64,000 nucleotides of DNA, from positions 1-64,000 of the forward strand of contig CAJNDS010000419.1 of NCBI GenBank assembly GCA_905221605.1, given 5' to 3'. This stretch comes from Symbiodinium natans. Taxonomy: Eukaryota > Sar > Dinophyceae > Suessiales > Symbiodiniaceae. Position 1 is the stretch's first letter, and the number at the start of each line of letters is the position of its first letter. This document shows positions 50,793-59,415 of this stretch, one piece after another. A program made the position numbers and the translations under genes. The notes beneath the pieces were generated by a model. It was not told where the DNA came from. It searched no databases and saw nothing but the letters and a program-made list of their open reading frames with translations.

Positions 50793-51660
50793 ACGCCTTC
50801 GACGGCAGCTTTTCCGCCGTTGGCGCAGGAGCGTGGGTGGGCCTATATTACCAGCAGCGTCGGGCAGCGCACTGGTAAAAGGGGGGGTGCCCTTGAAAGC
50901 AGTCAAAAGTAGGCGCCAAACCGGGGTACGAAATTCGTACCTTTTCAAAACCCTCATACTAAGGCCTGAACAAATCGGCAAGCAAAAAAAGGCTACTCCG
51001 CCAGCAGTAGCCCCACCACCCTTGCCGTATGGACAACCTTTTAAAATAGGTACACAAAACGTACAGGGAATGGCCGAAATACTAAAACACCAGTCAGTCC
51101 TCACTTTACTCCGTAGTAGAAAGCTTGACGTCCTTTTCCTCACCGAAACACGCAACACAACATACCACCAATTCACCTCAGAGGGGCACAGGTTCATTAG
51201 CAATGGCAGTAACAAGGACAAGTTCGCAGGAGTGACAGCAATCATTCCCCCCCAAACTCTACCACACCTCAAAGATGTAGTTCAGCATAGTGCGAGGATC
51301 CTTCAAATCACACTAGCAGCATCGGCCGGAGATGTTCACCTCATAGGAGTCTACTCCCCACACAATAAACGAGATGTTGAAACTAGCAAGCTCCCCTTCT
51401 GGGATAAGCTAGACTCGGTATTGCACAAAATTCCTCAACCAGAGCCGGTTTATATCATAGGGGACTTCAATGTGAGACTACAAGGTAGAAAACCAGATGA
51501 ACATCACATGTTGGGCCCCAATGTATATGGTAAGGGAAGACTCAGTATACCAACCACAGAAGGTAACAACAGAGAGCTCTATCTGAGATTCCTGAGTACC
51601 TCTGAAGCTAAGGATGTTCTAACCTACAAGCAGAGTACCTCACTTGCTACTCCGCCTTAG
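50776..51660 (+). CDS. LINE ORF2 N-terminal part: APE-type endonuclease
   Basis: 294 codons. Motifs in order: IGTQNVQG (residues 91-98, the N motif), LDVLFLTETR (catalytic Glu about 124), GVYSPHN (191-197), YIIGDFNVRL (Asp/Asn 230-232). It ends at TAG (51658-51660) before the final SDH motif, which is found at the start of the next frame (FVSDHYLL, residues 41-48). The endonuclease is therefore split over two frames. The stop directly follows an ACTCCGCC octamer. Confidence 0.8.
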   Translation: MGARSRRLRRQLFRRWRRSVGGPILPAASGSALVKGGVPLKAVKSRRQTGVRNSYLFKTLILRPEQIGKQKKATPPAVAPPPLPYGQPFKIGTQNVQGMAEILKHQSVLTLLRSRKLDVLFLTETRNTTYHQFTSEGHRFISNGSNKDKFAGVTAIIPPQTLPHLKDVVQHSARILQITLAASAGDVHLIGVYSPHNKRDVETSKLPFWDKLDSVLHKIPQPEPVYIIGDFNVRLQGRKPDEHHMLGPNVYGKGRLSIPTTEGNNRELYLRFLSTSEAKDVLTYKQSTSLATPP

Positions 51661-54626
51661 TGCACGAACAACAACGACCAACCATCGACCCGCACAGCTT
51701 CCAGGCACTGGACCGTTTGGTCACCAGATCCAAATGGTTACCTACGGTTCAACAATGCCAAGCAGTTCATAGCACAGGATTTGTTAGTGACCATTATCTT
51801 CTAGAATCAGTCATTCGGGTTAAACTCAAAGCCCAACCACCCTCCACAATCAAACCTCCTGCAAGAGATTACTCCGCCATAGACTACTCCGCTAAAACCC
51901 TGTTCAATCACACGTTTAAAAAATGTACCAAACACAAATCCATACCCAATCTCAACACAACTGACGCCAATTGGGCAGTATACACGGATGGGTCGGGAAG
52001 CAAAGGCCGTTGCTCGGCCACTACTCCCGCAGGCTGGGGCTACACAATCATAACAACCAATCAAGATTCAATTGCCTCAAAAGGTCCAGTCAGCACTGAT
52101 CCACATGCAGCAGTTCACCTAGGAGCGACAGTAGGCAGTAATAATACAGGAGAGCTGAGCGCCTGGATGGAAGCGGCATTGTACATACTAACATTGACCA
52201 CTCCGCCTAAACAAATTTCCTTCTACTACGACAGTCGTTGGATGTCAGACGCTGTAAGGGGTAGATCTAAGGCTAAAAGACACAAAACCATGATTAAATA
52301 TGCACGTATCTTATTGGCAGAGTTGCAAAACCGCACCACAGTAGATTGGTTTTGGGTCAAAGGCCATTCAGGAGACCACTTTAATGAAATAGCGGACAGG
52401 TTAGCAGAAGAAGGAAAACAAATACCTGACCCAGTGGGAGGTAGGCACGACATCACCCCTCTTCTCACCCCCTCGGAGTTCATTGAACCAGTACAATCTA
52501 CTGACCACTCCGCGTTGGAACGCCTCAATTCCACATTAGTACGAGCTCTGCACAAAGCTGAGTCGCAACACATACCACTACTGAAACGCAAGCCCAAGCA
52601 GCCCTGGATGACGCAGGAACTACTACAACAGTTCCATGAAGTTAGGCACCTAAAATCCATTGACCACTCCGCCCATATCAAAAAACACAAACTCCTTAAA
52701 AAACAGGCCCGTAAAATAAAAAGGGAATGGACACGCGAGCAGTTGCTTTCTGACCCCAACCCGTCACACACCAAAATCTGGAAACAAGTCCAGAGCTTCA
52801 AAAAAGGTTTTAGAGCTAGGAGAACCAGACTAAAAGTTTCAGGCACACCAGTCCCATGGACGAACACGCACAAAATCTTTAGAGATCACCTCCAAAACAA
52901 CCAGTGGTCCCCACCGGACGTCACCGAGGAGGAAATCGAACTACTCCGCTCTTCCCCCCCGCTTTACAAGACCGACGAACTTGACCCCCTTCCCTTTCAA
53001 CATGAAGAACTCTACGCTGCCATCCAGGGTATAAGAAAAGGCAGGGCCCCAGGACTAGACGGCGTAAAGGGAGAAATAATATTACTCCTCGACCACTACG
53101 GTGAAACCCAGCTACTCCGCCTTATGAACGCTTGCCTCAGAGCCAGGAAGGTCCCCTCTTCATGGAAAGAAGCGCTCGTGGTAAGCATCTACAAGGGCAA
53201 GGGATCAGACTCAGACCCCTCCAATTACAGGCCGATCTCCCTTCTAAACACGTTTTACAAAATCTACTCCGCCATGCTGCAAAAAAGACTAGCCACTAAA
53301 CACGACGCACAACTACGCTCCACCCAGTACGGCTTCCGTGCAAAAAGAAGTACAAAACAGCCATTGTTTATCCTGCGCAGGCTCCAAGATTACTCCGCCA
53401 AAACAGGTCAGCCTTTCCAGCTTCTCTTCTTAGATTGGAAGCAAGCGTTCGACAAAGTTAGCCACCCCGCCATGATGGTCGCCCTTAACAGATTAGGAGT
53501 GCACCCCACTTACATTGAAATCATAACAGACCTCTACACCGACCCCCAATTTTGCACTCAAGGATTCTCTCAAGAAAAAAGTTGGGGCACGCCTAAAAGT
53601 GGCATACGACAGGGCTGTCCACTCAGCCCTTACTTGTTCATCATGATCATGACAGTATTGTTCCACGACATCGACGCTCGGCTTAGGAGCGAGGGTACAC
53701 CGCAAAACACTTGGTCAATAGGCAAGCCCATTTATGATCTAGAATACGCAGATGATACTCTTCTAATGGCAGTCACGGCACCACAGCTCGAATCATTTTT
53801 GGCATGCGTACAGGTAGAAGCATCTTTATATGGATTACAACTCAATTACACGAAAACCGAACTACTCCGCCACCCCAGCGCACAGGCAGACATCAGCTTT
53901 GCCGATGGCACTCCAGTGCCTGTAAGCGATCAGGTTAAATATTTGGGCTCTAGGATCAGCTGGACTACTCCGCCAAAAATCGCCATTCAGCATAGAATGG
54001 AACTAGCTCACTCCTCATTCATGAAGCTCCAACACATATGGCAAAGTAAACTACCCATTAAAGTAAAAACCCACATCTTCCATAGCTGCATTGTTCCTGT
54101 CCTGCTATACTCCCTGGATGTCCTCACACTAGAAACCCACTCCTTCAAAAAAATCGACGCCTGGTACCATAGGTATCTTAGACGCTCCATTAAAATCAAA
54201 TCCTCGTACTACTCACACATATCCAACCAGAAGGTTTGGAAAATTGCAGGCAAGCCATACTTGCCCTCCCAAACACTGCTGGCGCAACAATTTGGATTAC
54301 TCCAGAGCTCTATATTAGCAAGCCCCCAGGACCCCATTCACCATGTAGTGTTCTCTCCCGGATACAAGGACCGAATCAGATTTACTAAGGCCCGCACAAG
54401 AGGACACCCCTGTAGATATTGGTTTGAACTAGTTTCCACGGAAGCAGTAAGGTTTTATAACCACCACTCCGCCACAGACCCAGAAGCCCGAAGGGACTTC
54501 CTGGGCCTAAAACATTTAATATCCAAAGACACACGGTTTGGCGACCTCTTACGCACTGCGCCAACGCGCGCGCCGAGTATTTTCCCTATGTACAGCAAGC
54601 ATGTTGGAAGCGCATGGCAGCCCTAA
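51660..54626 (+). CDS. LINE ORF2: endonuclease end, RNase H, reverse transcriptase
   Basis: 988 codons from a GTG-register start (no ATG, consistent with a -1 shift from the preceding frame). Domains: endonuclease tail with SDH (43-45); type I RNase H about 104-252 with YTDGSGS (Asp110), GELSAWMEA (Glu165), YYDSRWMSD (Asp191), WVKGHSGDHFNEIADRLAEE (His236, Asp246), so all catalytic residues are present; reverse transcriptase about 450-760 with GRAPGLDGVKGEI, NYRPISLL, LFLDWKQAFDKV, GIRQGCPLSPYLF and YADD (696-699); a C-terminal region with HRYLRRS and ARTRGHPCRYW, as in other LINE proteins. RNase H lies before RT, unlike the usual C-terminal position. The stop TAA lies in CCCTAAA at the junction with telomere repeats. 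Confidence 0.85.
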   Translation: MHEQQRPTIDPHSFQALDRLVTRSKWLPTVQQCQAVHSTGFVSDHYLLESVIRVKLKAQPPSTIKPPARDYSAIDYSAKTLFNHTFKKCTKHKSIPNLNTTDANWAVYTDGSGSKGRCSATTPAGWGYTIITTNQDSIASKGPVSTDPHAAVHLGATVGSNNTGELSAWMEAALYILTLTTPPKQISFYYDSRWMSDAVRGRSKAKRHKTMIKYARILLAELQNRTTVDWFWVKGHSGDHFNEIADRLAEEGKQIPDPVGGRHDITPLLTPSEFIEPVQSTDHSALERLNSTLVRALHKAESQHIPLLKRKPKQPWMTQELLQQFHEVRHLKSIDHSAHIKKHKLLKKQARKIKREWTREQLLSDPNPSHTKIWKQVQSFKKGFRARRTRLKVSGTPVPWTNTHKIFRDHLQNNQWSPPDVTEEEIELLRSSPPLYKTDELDPLPFQHEELYAAIQGIRKGRAPGLDGVKGEIILLLDHYGETQLLRLMNACLRARKVPSSWKEALVVSIYKGKGSDSDPSNYRPISLLNTFYKIYSAMLQKRLATKHDAQLRSTQYGFRAKRSTKQPLFILRRLQDYSAKTGQPFQLLFLDWKQAFDKVSHPAMMVALNRLGVHPTYIEIITDLYTDPQFCTQGFSQEKSWGTPKSGIRQGCPLSPYLFIMIMTVLFHDIDARLRSEGTPQNTWSIGKPIYDLEYADDTLLMAVTAPQLESFLACVQVEASLYGLQLNYTKTELLRHPSAQADISFADGTPVPVSDQVKYLGSRISWTTPPKIAIQHRMELAHSSFMKLQHIWQSKLPIKVKTHIFHSCIVPVLLYSLDVLTLETHSFKKIDAWYHRYLRRSIKIKSSYYSHISNQKVWKIAGKPYLPSQTLLAQQFGLLQSSILASPQDPIHHVVFSPGYKDRIRFTKARTRGHPCRYWFELVSTEAVRFYNHHSATDPEARRDFLGLKHLISKDTRFGDLLRTAPTRAPSIFPMYSKHVGSAWQP

Positions 54627-54660
54627 AAAAAAAACCCTAAACCCTAAACCCTAAAGCCCC
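54627..54660 (+). repeat. A run then CCCTAAA units at the 3' edge of the LINE
   Basis: After the stop: eight further A, then CCCTAAACCCTAAACCC. Confidence 0.85.
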
Positions 54661-54663
54661 AAC

Positions 54664-54998
54664 CCCGGAAGTGGCCTCCGCTGAAGTGGCGAGGGCGAAG
54701 TCGCCCGAGCGGACGTCGGTGCTGGCGGGATTTGGGGCGTTTTTTTGGGGGTTGACGTCGGGTTTTAAGGGAGCCATGGTTTCAAACTCAGCCAACAGGT
54801 GTTTGTGGTAATCCAGAACCTCATCTCCCGATGGGTGCAGATCAATGTGCAACGCGCTGCGCACGCACTGGGTCCGGAACTGGACATCTGCGTTTTCGGC
54901 TATGTGCTGGGCAGTCACAGTAGTCAACCCACGGGCCAAAATCGAAGGATCCGGGGCAACCATACCACACTCCAAACAACGGCGATGCCAACGACCCC
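54664..54998 (-). CDS. 111-codon internal exon, unknown
   Basis: After ATTCGCAG: GRWHRRCLECGMVAPDPSIL, ARGLTTVTAQHIAENADVQF, RTQCVRSALHIDLHPSGDEV, LDYHKHLLAEFETMAPLKPD, ending SAEATSG; donor GGG/GTTGGGGCTTTAGGG. The longest internal exon in this part. CLEC and RTQC could be a Cys pair. No family recognised. Confidence 0.65.
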
Positions 54999-55079
54999 CT
55001 GCGAATTTCAGGCCCATGCAATTTCGCCTTTTGTCGGGACCCTAAGCCCAAAACCCTAGGAGGCTGCAAAGGCCAGGTC

Positions 55080-55285
55080 GTCCTCCCTTCTCCCTGGACC
55101 CCAAACATCCTTACGCCTCGGAGCCCTAAAAGCGAGAGCCATGCCCTGTACCAACGACACATTAGGGACCAGGGTATCAAGGCCTTGTAGAGGACCAACT
55201 TCAGTGTTGGAAGGGGGTTCGCTGCCCCACAAACCCTGCCCAGCAACTCGCCCTGGCTCGAGAACCCAATTGCTTCCATTGACAC
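55080..55285 (-). CDS. Probable exon upstream of 54664-54998
   Basis: MEAIGFSSQGELLGRVCGAA, NPLPTLKLVLYKALIPWSLM, CRWYRAWLSLLGLRG. Could be the 5' exon of the same gene; splice junctions not fixed. Confidence 0.45.
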
Positions 55286-55299
55286 TAGGACATCAGCAT

Positions 55300-55700
55300 T
55301 GTTTCGGGTTTAGGGTTTAGGGTTTCGGGTTTGGGGTTTAGGGTTCATTGTGTTATTTTGAGAACAAATACTAGCAAGCATTCTAATATTCTTCGTCTTG
55401 CTACAATTCGTAAAAGTAGACATGTAATGATGCCACGGTTACTGCTGGTAGTATTGTCATCAGTACTATCACTCTTAAGCAATATGCTTTGGTTATGGCA
55501 CACTATTTGCATTTTAATATACCCCCTAATACTATTCCGATCTTTCTCATTGCGGCCACACGCTAAGCTGCCCGGCCTTTGCTACACAAAAGGCACTCTT
55601 AAATCTTCACCCAACTCCTGTGCTTTGAGACGGTCCTCGTGGTGGTGGTTCCGGCGAGCTCCGAACATTACCTGAAGTTGACAAGTCTAATTATCATAAC
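55300..55700. other. No gene called
   Basis: Plus frame 55331-55675 starts in TTTAGGG repeats and has a hydrophobic run (LLLVVLSSVLSLLSNMLWLW) but no splice support. Confidence 0.3.
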
Positions 55701-55710
55701 AAGGTGGCTT

Positions 55711-56010
55711 CTATTTATCCTTGCTTGCACGAGAAGAACCAAAACTGTAGAACTGTAGGTTCCCATCGCAAGTAAACCCGTACGATCCAACAAAAAACTC
55801 GAGATTCAACTCCGCAGCCTTTGACCACACGCGACTGCGACTTCCGCTTCCAGGCGCCCCTGCTTTCAGTGAGCCCCTCCTCACCGGGTGGCCTGGGAAG
55901 GGTGGGGCAACCCTGGGGGTGTAAACACTTCCATGCAAGCCTTTCCGGGGCATCCTGCTTCCTGCTGGAGCGACACTTGCGACCACTTTTGCAAGAAGGA
56001 TGCGGCAGCG
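55711..56010 (-). CDS. Terminal exon, about 100 codons at most
   Basis: C-terminal part SKAAELNLEFFVGSYGFTCD, GNLQFYSFGSSRASKDK and TAA is convincingly protein-like; upstream PPFPGHPVRRGSLKAGAPGS may be coding too. Acceptor not fixed. Confidence 0.45.
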   Translation of the reverse strand, partial: RCRILLAKVVASVAPAGSRMPRKGLHGSVYTPRVAPPFPGHPVRRGSLKAGAPGSGSRSRVWSKAAELNLEFFVGSYGFTCDGNLQFYSFGSSRASKDK

Positions 56011-56264
56011 GCATTCCCCAATCATTTAGCGCCTACCAATCAGTCACATAGTAGGGAGCACCCGTGCTTCAACGACACCCCTCATAAGCGCTTCAACCTC
56101 CACCCTTAACCCCGAAAAAAACCCTAAAGCGCCTTAAGCCCTAAACCCCGCCCAAAGTCCCCAAAGCTCCTCCTAAACCCTTACCCCTAACCCCTAAAAC
56201 CCTAAAACCCTAAAACCCTAAACCCCAAACCCTAAACCCTAAACCCTGGAAGCCAAACTTCAAG

Positions 56265-56348
56265 GACCGTAGGCGGCCGAAACGCCTGGGTGGGCGTCCT
56301 GCCGAGACGGGCGAGGAGGCCTTCAGCCGGTCTCGCGGAGGGTCAAGG
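56265..56348 (+). CDS. Plus-strand 28-codon exon with repeat-type donor
   Basis: TTCAAG to AGG/GTTTGGGGTTTAGGG; encodes DRRRPKRLGGRPAETGEEAF then SRSRGGSR. Here the gene strand and the downstream TTTAGGG orientation are both plus, fitting the general pattern. Confidence 0.55.
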
Positions 56349-56560
56349 GTTTGGGGTTTAGGGTCTGGGGTTTGGGGCTTAGGGTTTCGAGTTTAGTGTT
56401 TGGGGTTTAGGGTTTGGGGTTTAGGGTCTGGGGTTTGGGGCTTCGGGTTTCGAGTTTAGGGTTTGGGGTTTAGGGTTTCGGGTTCAGGGTTTGGAGTTTA
56501 GGGTTTGATTGTTTAGGGTTTAAGGTCGTGGTTTAAGATTTGGGGTTTAGATAGGTTTAG
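56349..56560 (+). repeat. Mixed TTTGGGG/TTTAGGG tract
   Basis: Alternating TTTGGGG and TTTAGGG with TTTCGGG variants over about 200 bp. Confidence 0.85.
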
Positions 56561-56689
56561 GGTTACGCTTATCTGAGGCATTTAGGGTTTGGAGGGTTTA
56601 GGACTCCAAGGCTTTCAATTAGGATTCATATGGGTTTAACGGGCTCAGCGTTTATGTTGGGACTTTCTGTTCTGAGGTTTGTGGTCGGT

Positions 56690-56874
56690 CATTGAGTTTC
56701 AGGGTTTGGGCGGCTGCGACAAAGCTCAGATGCTACAGCACCCAACACGCTGAAGATCATGTGTCTACTTGGCGAACCCTTCATGTACACCCTGGGGCCC
56801 CCTACCAAGTCGTAGGCGGGAACTAGAAAGCCGGGCTTCGCTTCTCCCTGCAGAGGCCCCAGAAGCAACGGCAT
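56690..56874 (-). CDS. Probable exon, possibly with start codon
   Basis: MPLLLGPLQGEAKPGFLVPA, YDLVGGPRVYMKGSPSRHMI, FSVLGAVASELCRSRPN. A donor GTGTACATG inside (after GGPR) would shorten it. Confidence 0.45.
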
Positions 56875-57090
56875 TGGAGTGTAGGGTTCGGATGGGTTCA
56901 GATGGGTTCAGGGTCCACAGGGTCTGAAACAGAAGGCGTCTGTGCCTTGCTCAAAAGCATTTTAGGTGGCACCCACCCCCCCCCCCCCCCAGCCACCGGT
57001 CCCACGTGCCTTAGAAGCCATTGCGCATCCTGACTGTAGGCCAGCGGAAAGCTTCACCCAGTTGTGGCTGCAGCCTATGGCTTAGGGCTT

Positions 57091-57291
57091 CAGAACCGTC
57101 TGTGCAGCATGGGGCCGGTGCAACGGCCCATGTCTTGGCACGACGAGGAAGACCAGTGTGCGAAACGCCGCCTGTGTTTACCTATCCCTGCTTCTTCTGC
57201 CAATTGCCGCGCAGCTGGTTACAAAACGGTTTCGGGGCAAGAAGACAAGCCCCGAGAAACCGGAATGGCCTGCTTAAGTGAAAAAACCTAA
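57091..57291 (+). CDS. Plus-strand terminal exon
   Basis: After CTTCAG: NRLCSMGPVQRPMSWHDEED, QCAKRRLCLPIPASSANCRA, AGYKTVSGQEDKPRETGMAC, ending SEKT and TAA. Confidence 0.5.
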   Translation, partial: QNRLCSMGPVQRPMSWHDEEDQCAKRRLCLPIPASSANCRAAGYKTVSGQEDKPRETGMACLSEKT

Positions 57292-57397
57292 ACCCTGACC
57301 CCGATACCCTGATACCCTGATACCCTGTACTACCCGAACACCCTACTACCCTAGAATAACCTGAGACCCTAACACCCTAATTCGTCGGTGCACGAAG

Positions 57398-57486
57398 CCG
57401 GATGCTGGCCAGTCCTCAGCGCACTGAGCGTGCCGGCAGCCCTGTGAGCCAAGTTCAAAGGGCCGAGATTACAAGATGTGCGAGAG
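57398..57486 (+). CDS. Plus-strand internal exon
   Basis: 89 nt between ACGAAG and AGAG/GTAGCT. Encodes RMLASPQRTERAGSPVSQVQ then RAEITRCAR. Confidence 0.45.
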
Positions 57487-57544
57487 GTAGCTTACTTAGG
57501 GGTTTGGGGTTTGGGGTTTGGGGTTTGGGGTTTAGGGTCTAGGG

Positions 57545-57778
57545 TTACAGGCTGAGGGCTGCAGAGGAGTTCCAGACTTTTCGGCTGCCAGTGTTTGTTG
57601 TAAGGCTTCGGCGTTGATGGCTACGTAGTGGGTGCGAGGGCGTGAGGGCCTGCTTCTTGGAGTTTGAAACATGCTTGTTCGTACACGCACGTTGTAACAT
57701 GATTGATGGAACCGGAGAAGCTGAGCAAAGTTGGCGTGTGCAAGCCCAGAAAGCAATGAGGCTTGATTTTGCACTCAT
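57545..57778 (-). CDS. Hypothetical frame, two alternatives
   Basis: Minus frames MSAKSSLIAFWACTRQLCSA (ATG at 57778) and a shifted frame with RTHYVAINAEALQQTLAAEK are both open for about 77-80 codons. Confidence 0.35.
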   Translation of the reverse strand: MSAKSSLIAFWACTRQLCSASPVPSIMLQRACTNKHVSNSKKQALTPSHPLRSHQRRSLTTNTGSRKVWNSSAALSL

Positions 57779-57941
57779 TGGAATAACTCTACCGTAGATG
57801 TACTTGAAAATGCCATATCATCTTCAGAGGCACCGATACTGATTTTGGGATGCAGCCTTCGAACTGATCCCCAAGCCACCCAGAATAATGACTCGCACCG
57901 ACGACCCAGAAAGGACTTTCGACCCCTGGCCAAGAAAGCAA

Positions 57942-57997
57942 CCCCTAAACCCTAAACCCTAAACCCTAAACCCTAAACCCTAAACCCTAAACCCTAT
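57942..57997 (+). repeat. CCCTAAA array
   Basis: Eight units, sense-strand intron for the minus exon at 58007-58091. Confidence 0.95.
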
Positions 57998-58006
57998 TCT
58001 CCGAAC

Positions 58007-58091
58007 CTGGCGGCGGCTTGACCGATGGCAGCCATGGCGAAAGCGACGTCGCGTCAGAAGGGCTTGGAGCTTTGGGTGCTGGCTGCTCCGG
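58007..58091 (-). CDS. 28-codon exon, Pro/Ser/Ala-rich
   Basis: GAAAG to CCAG/GTTCGGAGAATAGGGTTTAGG; encodes PEQPAPKAPSPSDATSLSPW then LPSVKPPP. A plus frame is open too. Confidence 0.45.
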
Positions 58092-58107
58092 CTTTCCAAG
58101 GTTCCTG

Positions 58108-58270
58108 GGGTGTAGGGTTTAGGGTTTAGGGTTTTAGGGTTTTAGGGTTTTAGGGTTTTAGGGTTTTAGGGTTTAGGGTTTTAGGGTTTTAGGGTCTTAG
58201 GGTTTTAGGGCTTTTGGGTTTTTGGGTTTTTGGGTTTTTGGGTTTTTGGGTTTAGGGTTTTAGGGTAGGG
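58108..58270 (+). repeat. TTTTAGGG/TTTTTGGG variant array
   Basis: TTTAGGG, then about eight TTTTAGGG, then five TTTTTGGG units: local spread of length variants. Confidence 0.9.
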
Positions 58271-58377
58271 TTTAACGCTGGATGACTTGGGTACAAGCGC
58301 GGGGTGGACACTTTGGTGGTCCGGGGGTGCTGAGAAGGGTTGAAAGTATCCAGAACTTCCTGCCCTACTCCCTCCAC

Positions 58378-58426
58378 CCTGTCCTAAAGCCTCAAATGCA
58401 AAGAAGTGAGGAGCCACGTCAAGATC
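58378..58426 (-). CDS. Short exon
   Basis: TGAAG to CAGG/GTGGAGG; encodes DLDVAPHFFAFEALGQ. Confidence 0.4.
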
Positions 58427-58826
58427 CTTCAATCCATGAAAGGTTTTGGGATTTGCGTGTTCTTAGGGCCTGAAAAACCGAGGGTCATACTAGGAAGTGC
58501 GGGAGCGATCTGCTTTCTGTTCAGTCATACACGCAAACTGTAAGAAAAACTGTGAGCCAGGCACTCAATTTTCCCAAAATTCGGTTGCTGCAGCTTTGGC
58601 GAAGGGACCGGGTGCGAACACCGTGACGTGCAATGCGCATGTTGCGCTAAGTGCCCCACGAAACTCATACTGTGGGGGGGGGGGGGGGGGGGGGTTGCAC
58701 CTTAACAGTGGTGTAGGGATTCAAGGTGCCTTGAGGAGAGATCGACTTTTTCCTTCAATGGAGCTGAAGTGGGAGATTCGGGCAAAAAAAAACCCAAACC
58801 CTAAACCCTAAACCCTTAAACCGTGG

Positions 58827-59086
58827 ATGTTGGAGCTCGGGCTTCTAGCTCGGCAAAGTGCTCGCAGCAGGCCCCCGGCAGTGCGTTATTCCAAGACCGT
58901 CGCAGTCCCACACGTGCAACGCCCACAACAATTGATGAAGGCTTTGGGGATTCCAGGGAAGAAAGTGGTTTAGGGTTTAGGGTTTTGGGTTTAGGGTTTT
59001 GGGTTTAGGGTTTAGGGCTGAAGTACACCAGTGCCACAACATCCAAGGCGGCCATGACTTTCTTGGAGCCTTGGGTTCTGGGATGA
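58827..59086 (+). CDS. Two-exon plus-strand gene with telomere-repeat intron (strand debated)
   Basis: Exon 1 58827-58967 is open from an ATG (MLELGLLARQSARSRPPAVR, YSKTVAVPHVQRPQQLMKAL) and in a second frame (APGSALFQDRRSPTRATPTT). The intron 58968-59015 is 48 bp of TTTAGGG/TTTTGGG only. Exon 2 reads KYTSATTSKAAMTFLEPWVL and stops at TGA; the second frame joins it in phase across the TTTAG acceptor, while the ATG frame would need the AG nine bp further on (CTGAAG). On the minus strand 58822-58941 is also open (PSSIVVGVARVGLRRSWNNA) with AG and GTTTAAGGG edges, so the strand is not settled. Confidence 0.45.
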
Positions 59087-59175
59087 ACTTGTCATAAGAA
59101 CTCGTTGAAGCCCTGAAGCTCTGCAGCACCTAAAGCCCTAAACCCTGCACCCTAAACCCTAATTAAACCCTAAAC

Positions 59176-59265
59176 CCTTGGATGCACTATGAACTCTGGG
59201 ACAGCGGAGTCGAAACTGTCTCTCGGAGCTCAGGCAAAGAGCGGACTCCAAAGGAGAACGCTGGG
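59176..59265 (-). CDS. Internal exon with repeat-type donor
   Basis: CTTAAG to AAGG/GTTTAGGG; encodes QRSPLESALCLSSERQFRLR then CPRVHSASK. Confidence 0.5.
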
Positions 59266-59332
59266 CTTAAGTCTGTGCCCTAAACCCTAAACCCTAAACC
59301 CTAAACCCCAAACTCTGTGCCCTTGGGATGTT

Positions 59333-59415
59333 CCCCCATATACTAGCAGTCCTTTATAGGGATTCTAACAGGGGGTACTATAATCCCTATTCAAGGACTG
59401 TTAGTATAAGGGGGA
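59333..59415. repeat. Short foldback (MITE-like)
   Basis: CCCCATATACTAGCAGTCC ... TAGGGATT is inverted as AATCCCTA ... GGACTGTTAGTATAAGGGG; about 33-bp imperfect arms, 17-nt loop. Confidence 0.65.

Larger units (their letters stand above)
48068..54634 (+). mobile_element. Non-LTR retrotransposon (LINE) lying between telomere-repeat tracts
   Basis: About 6.5 kb with four plus-strand frames: gag-like 48099-49772, a second frame 49908-50792, endonuclease 50776-51660, RNase H plus reverse transcriptase 51660-54626. The 5' side follows CCCTAAA repeats; the 3' side is CCCTAAAAAAAAAA then CCCTAAACCC. There are no LTRs and almost no 3' UTR. The octamer ACTCCGCC occurs 17 times exactly across it. Breaks between frames mean it may be an inactive copy or use frameshifting. 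Confidence 0.85.

Noticed and set aside
50667-52873. Minus-strand frames of 201-215 codons inside the LINE
   Set aside because: Antisense to the endonuclease and RNase H domains, which have clear motifs.
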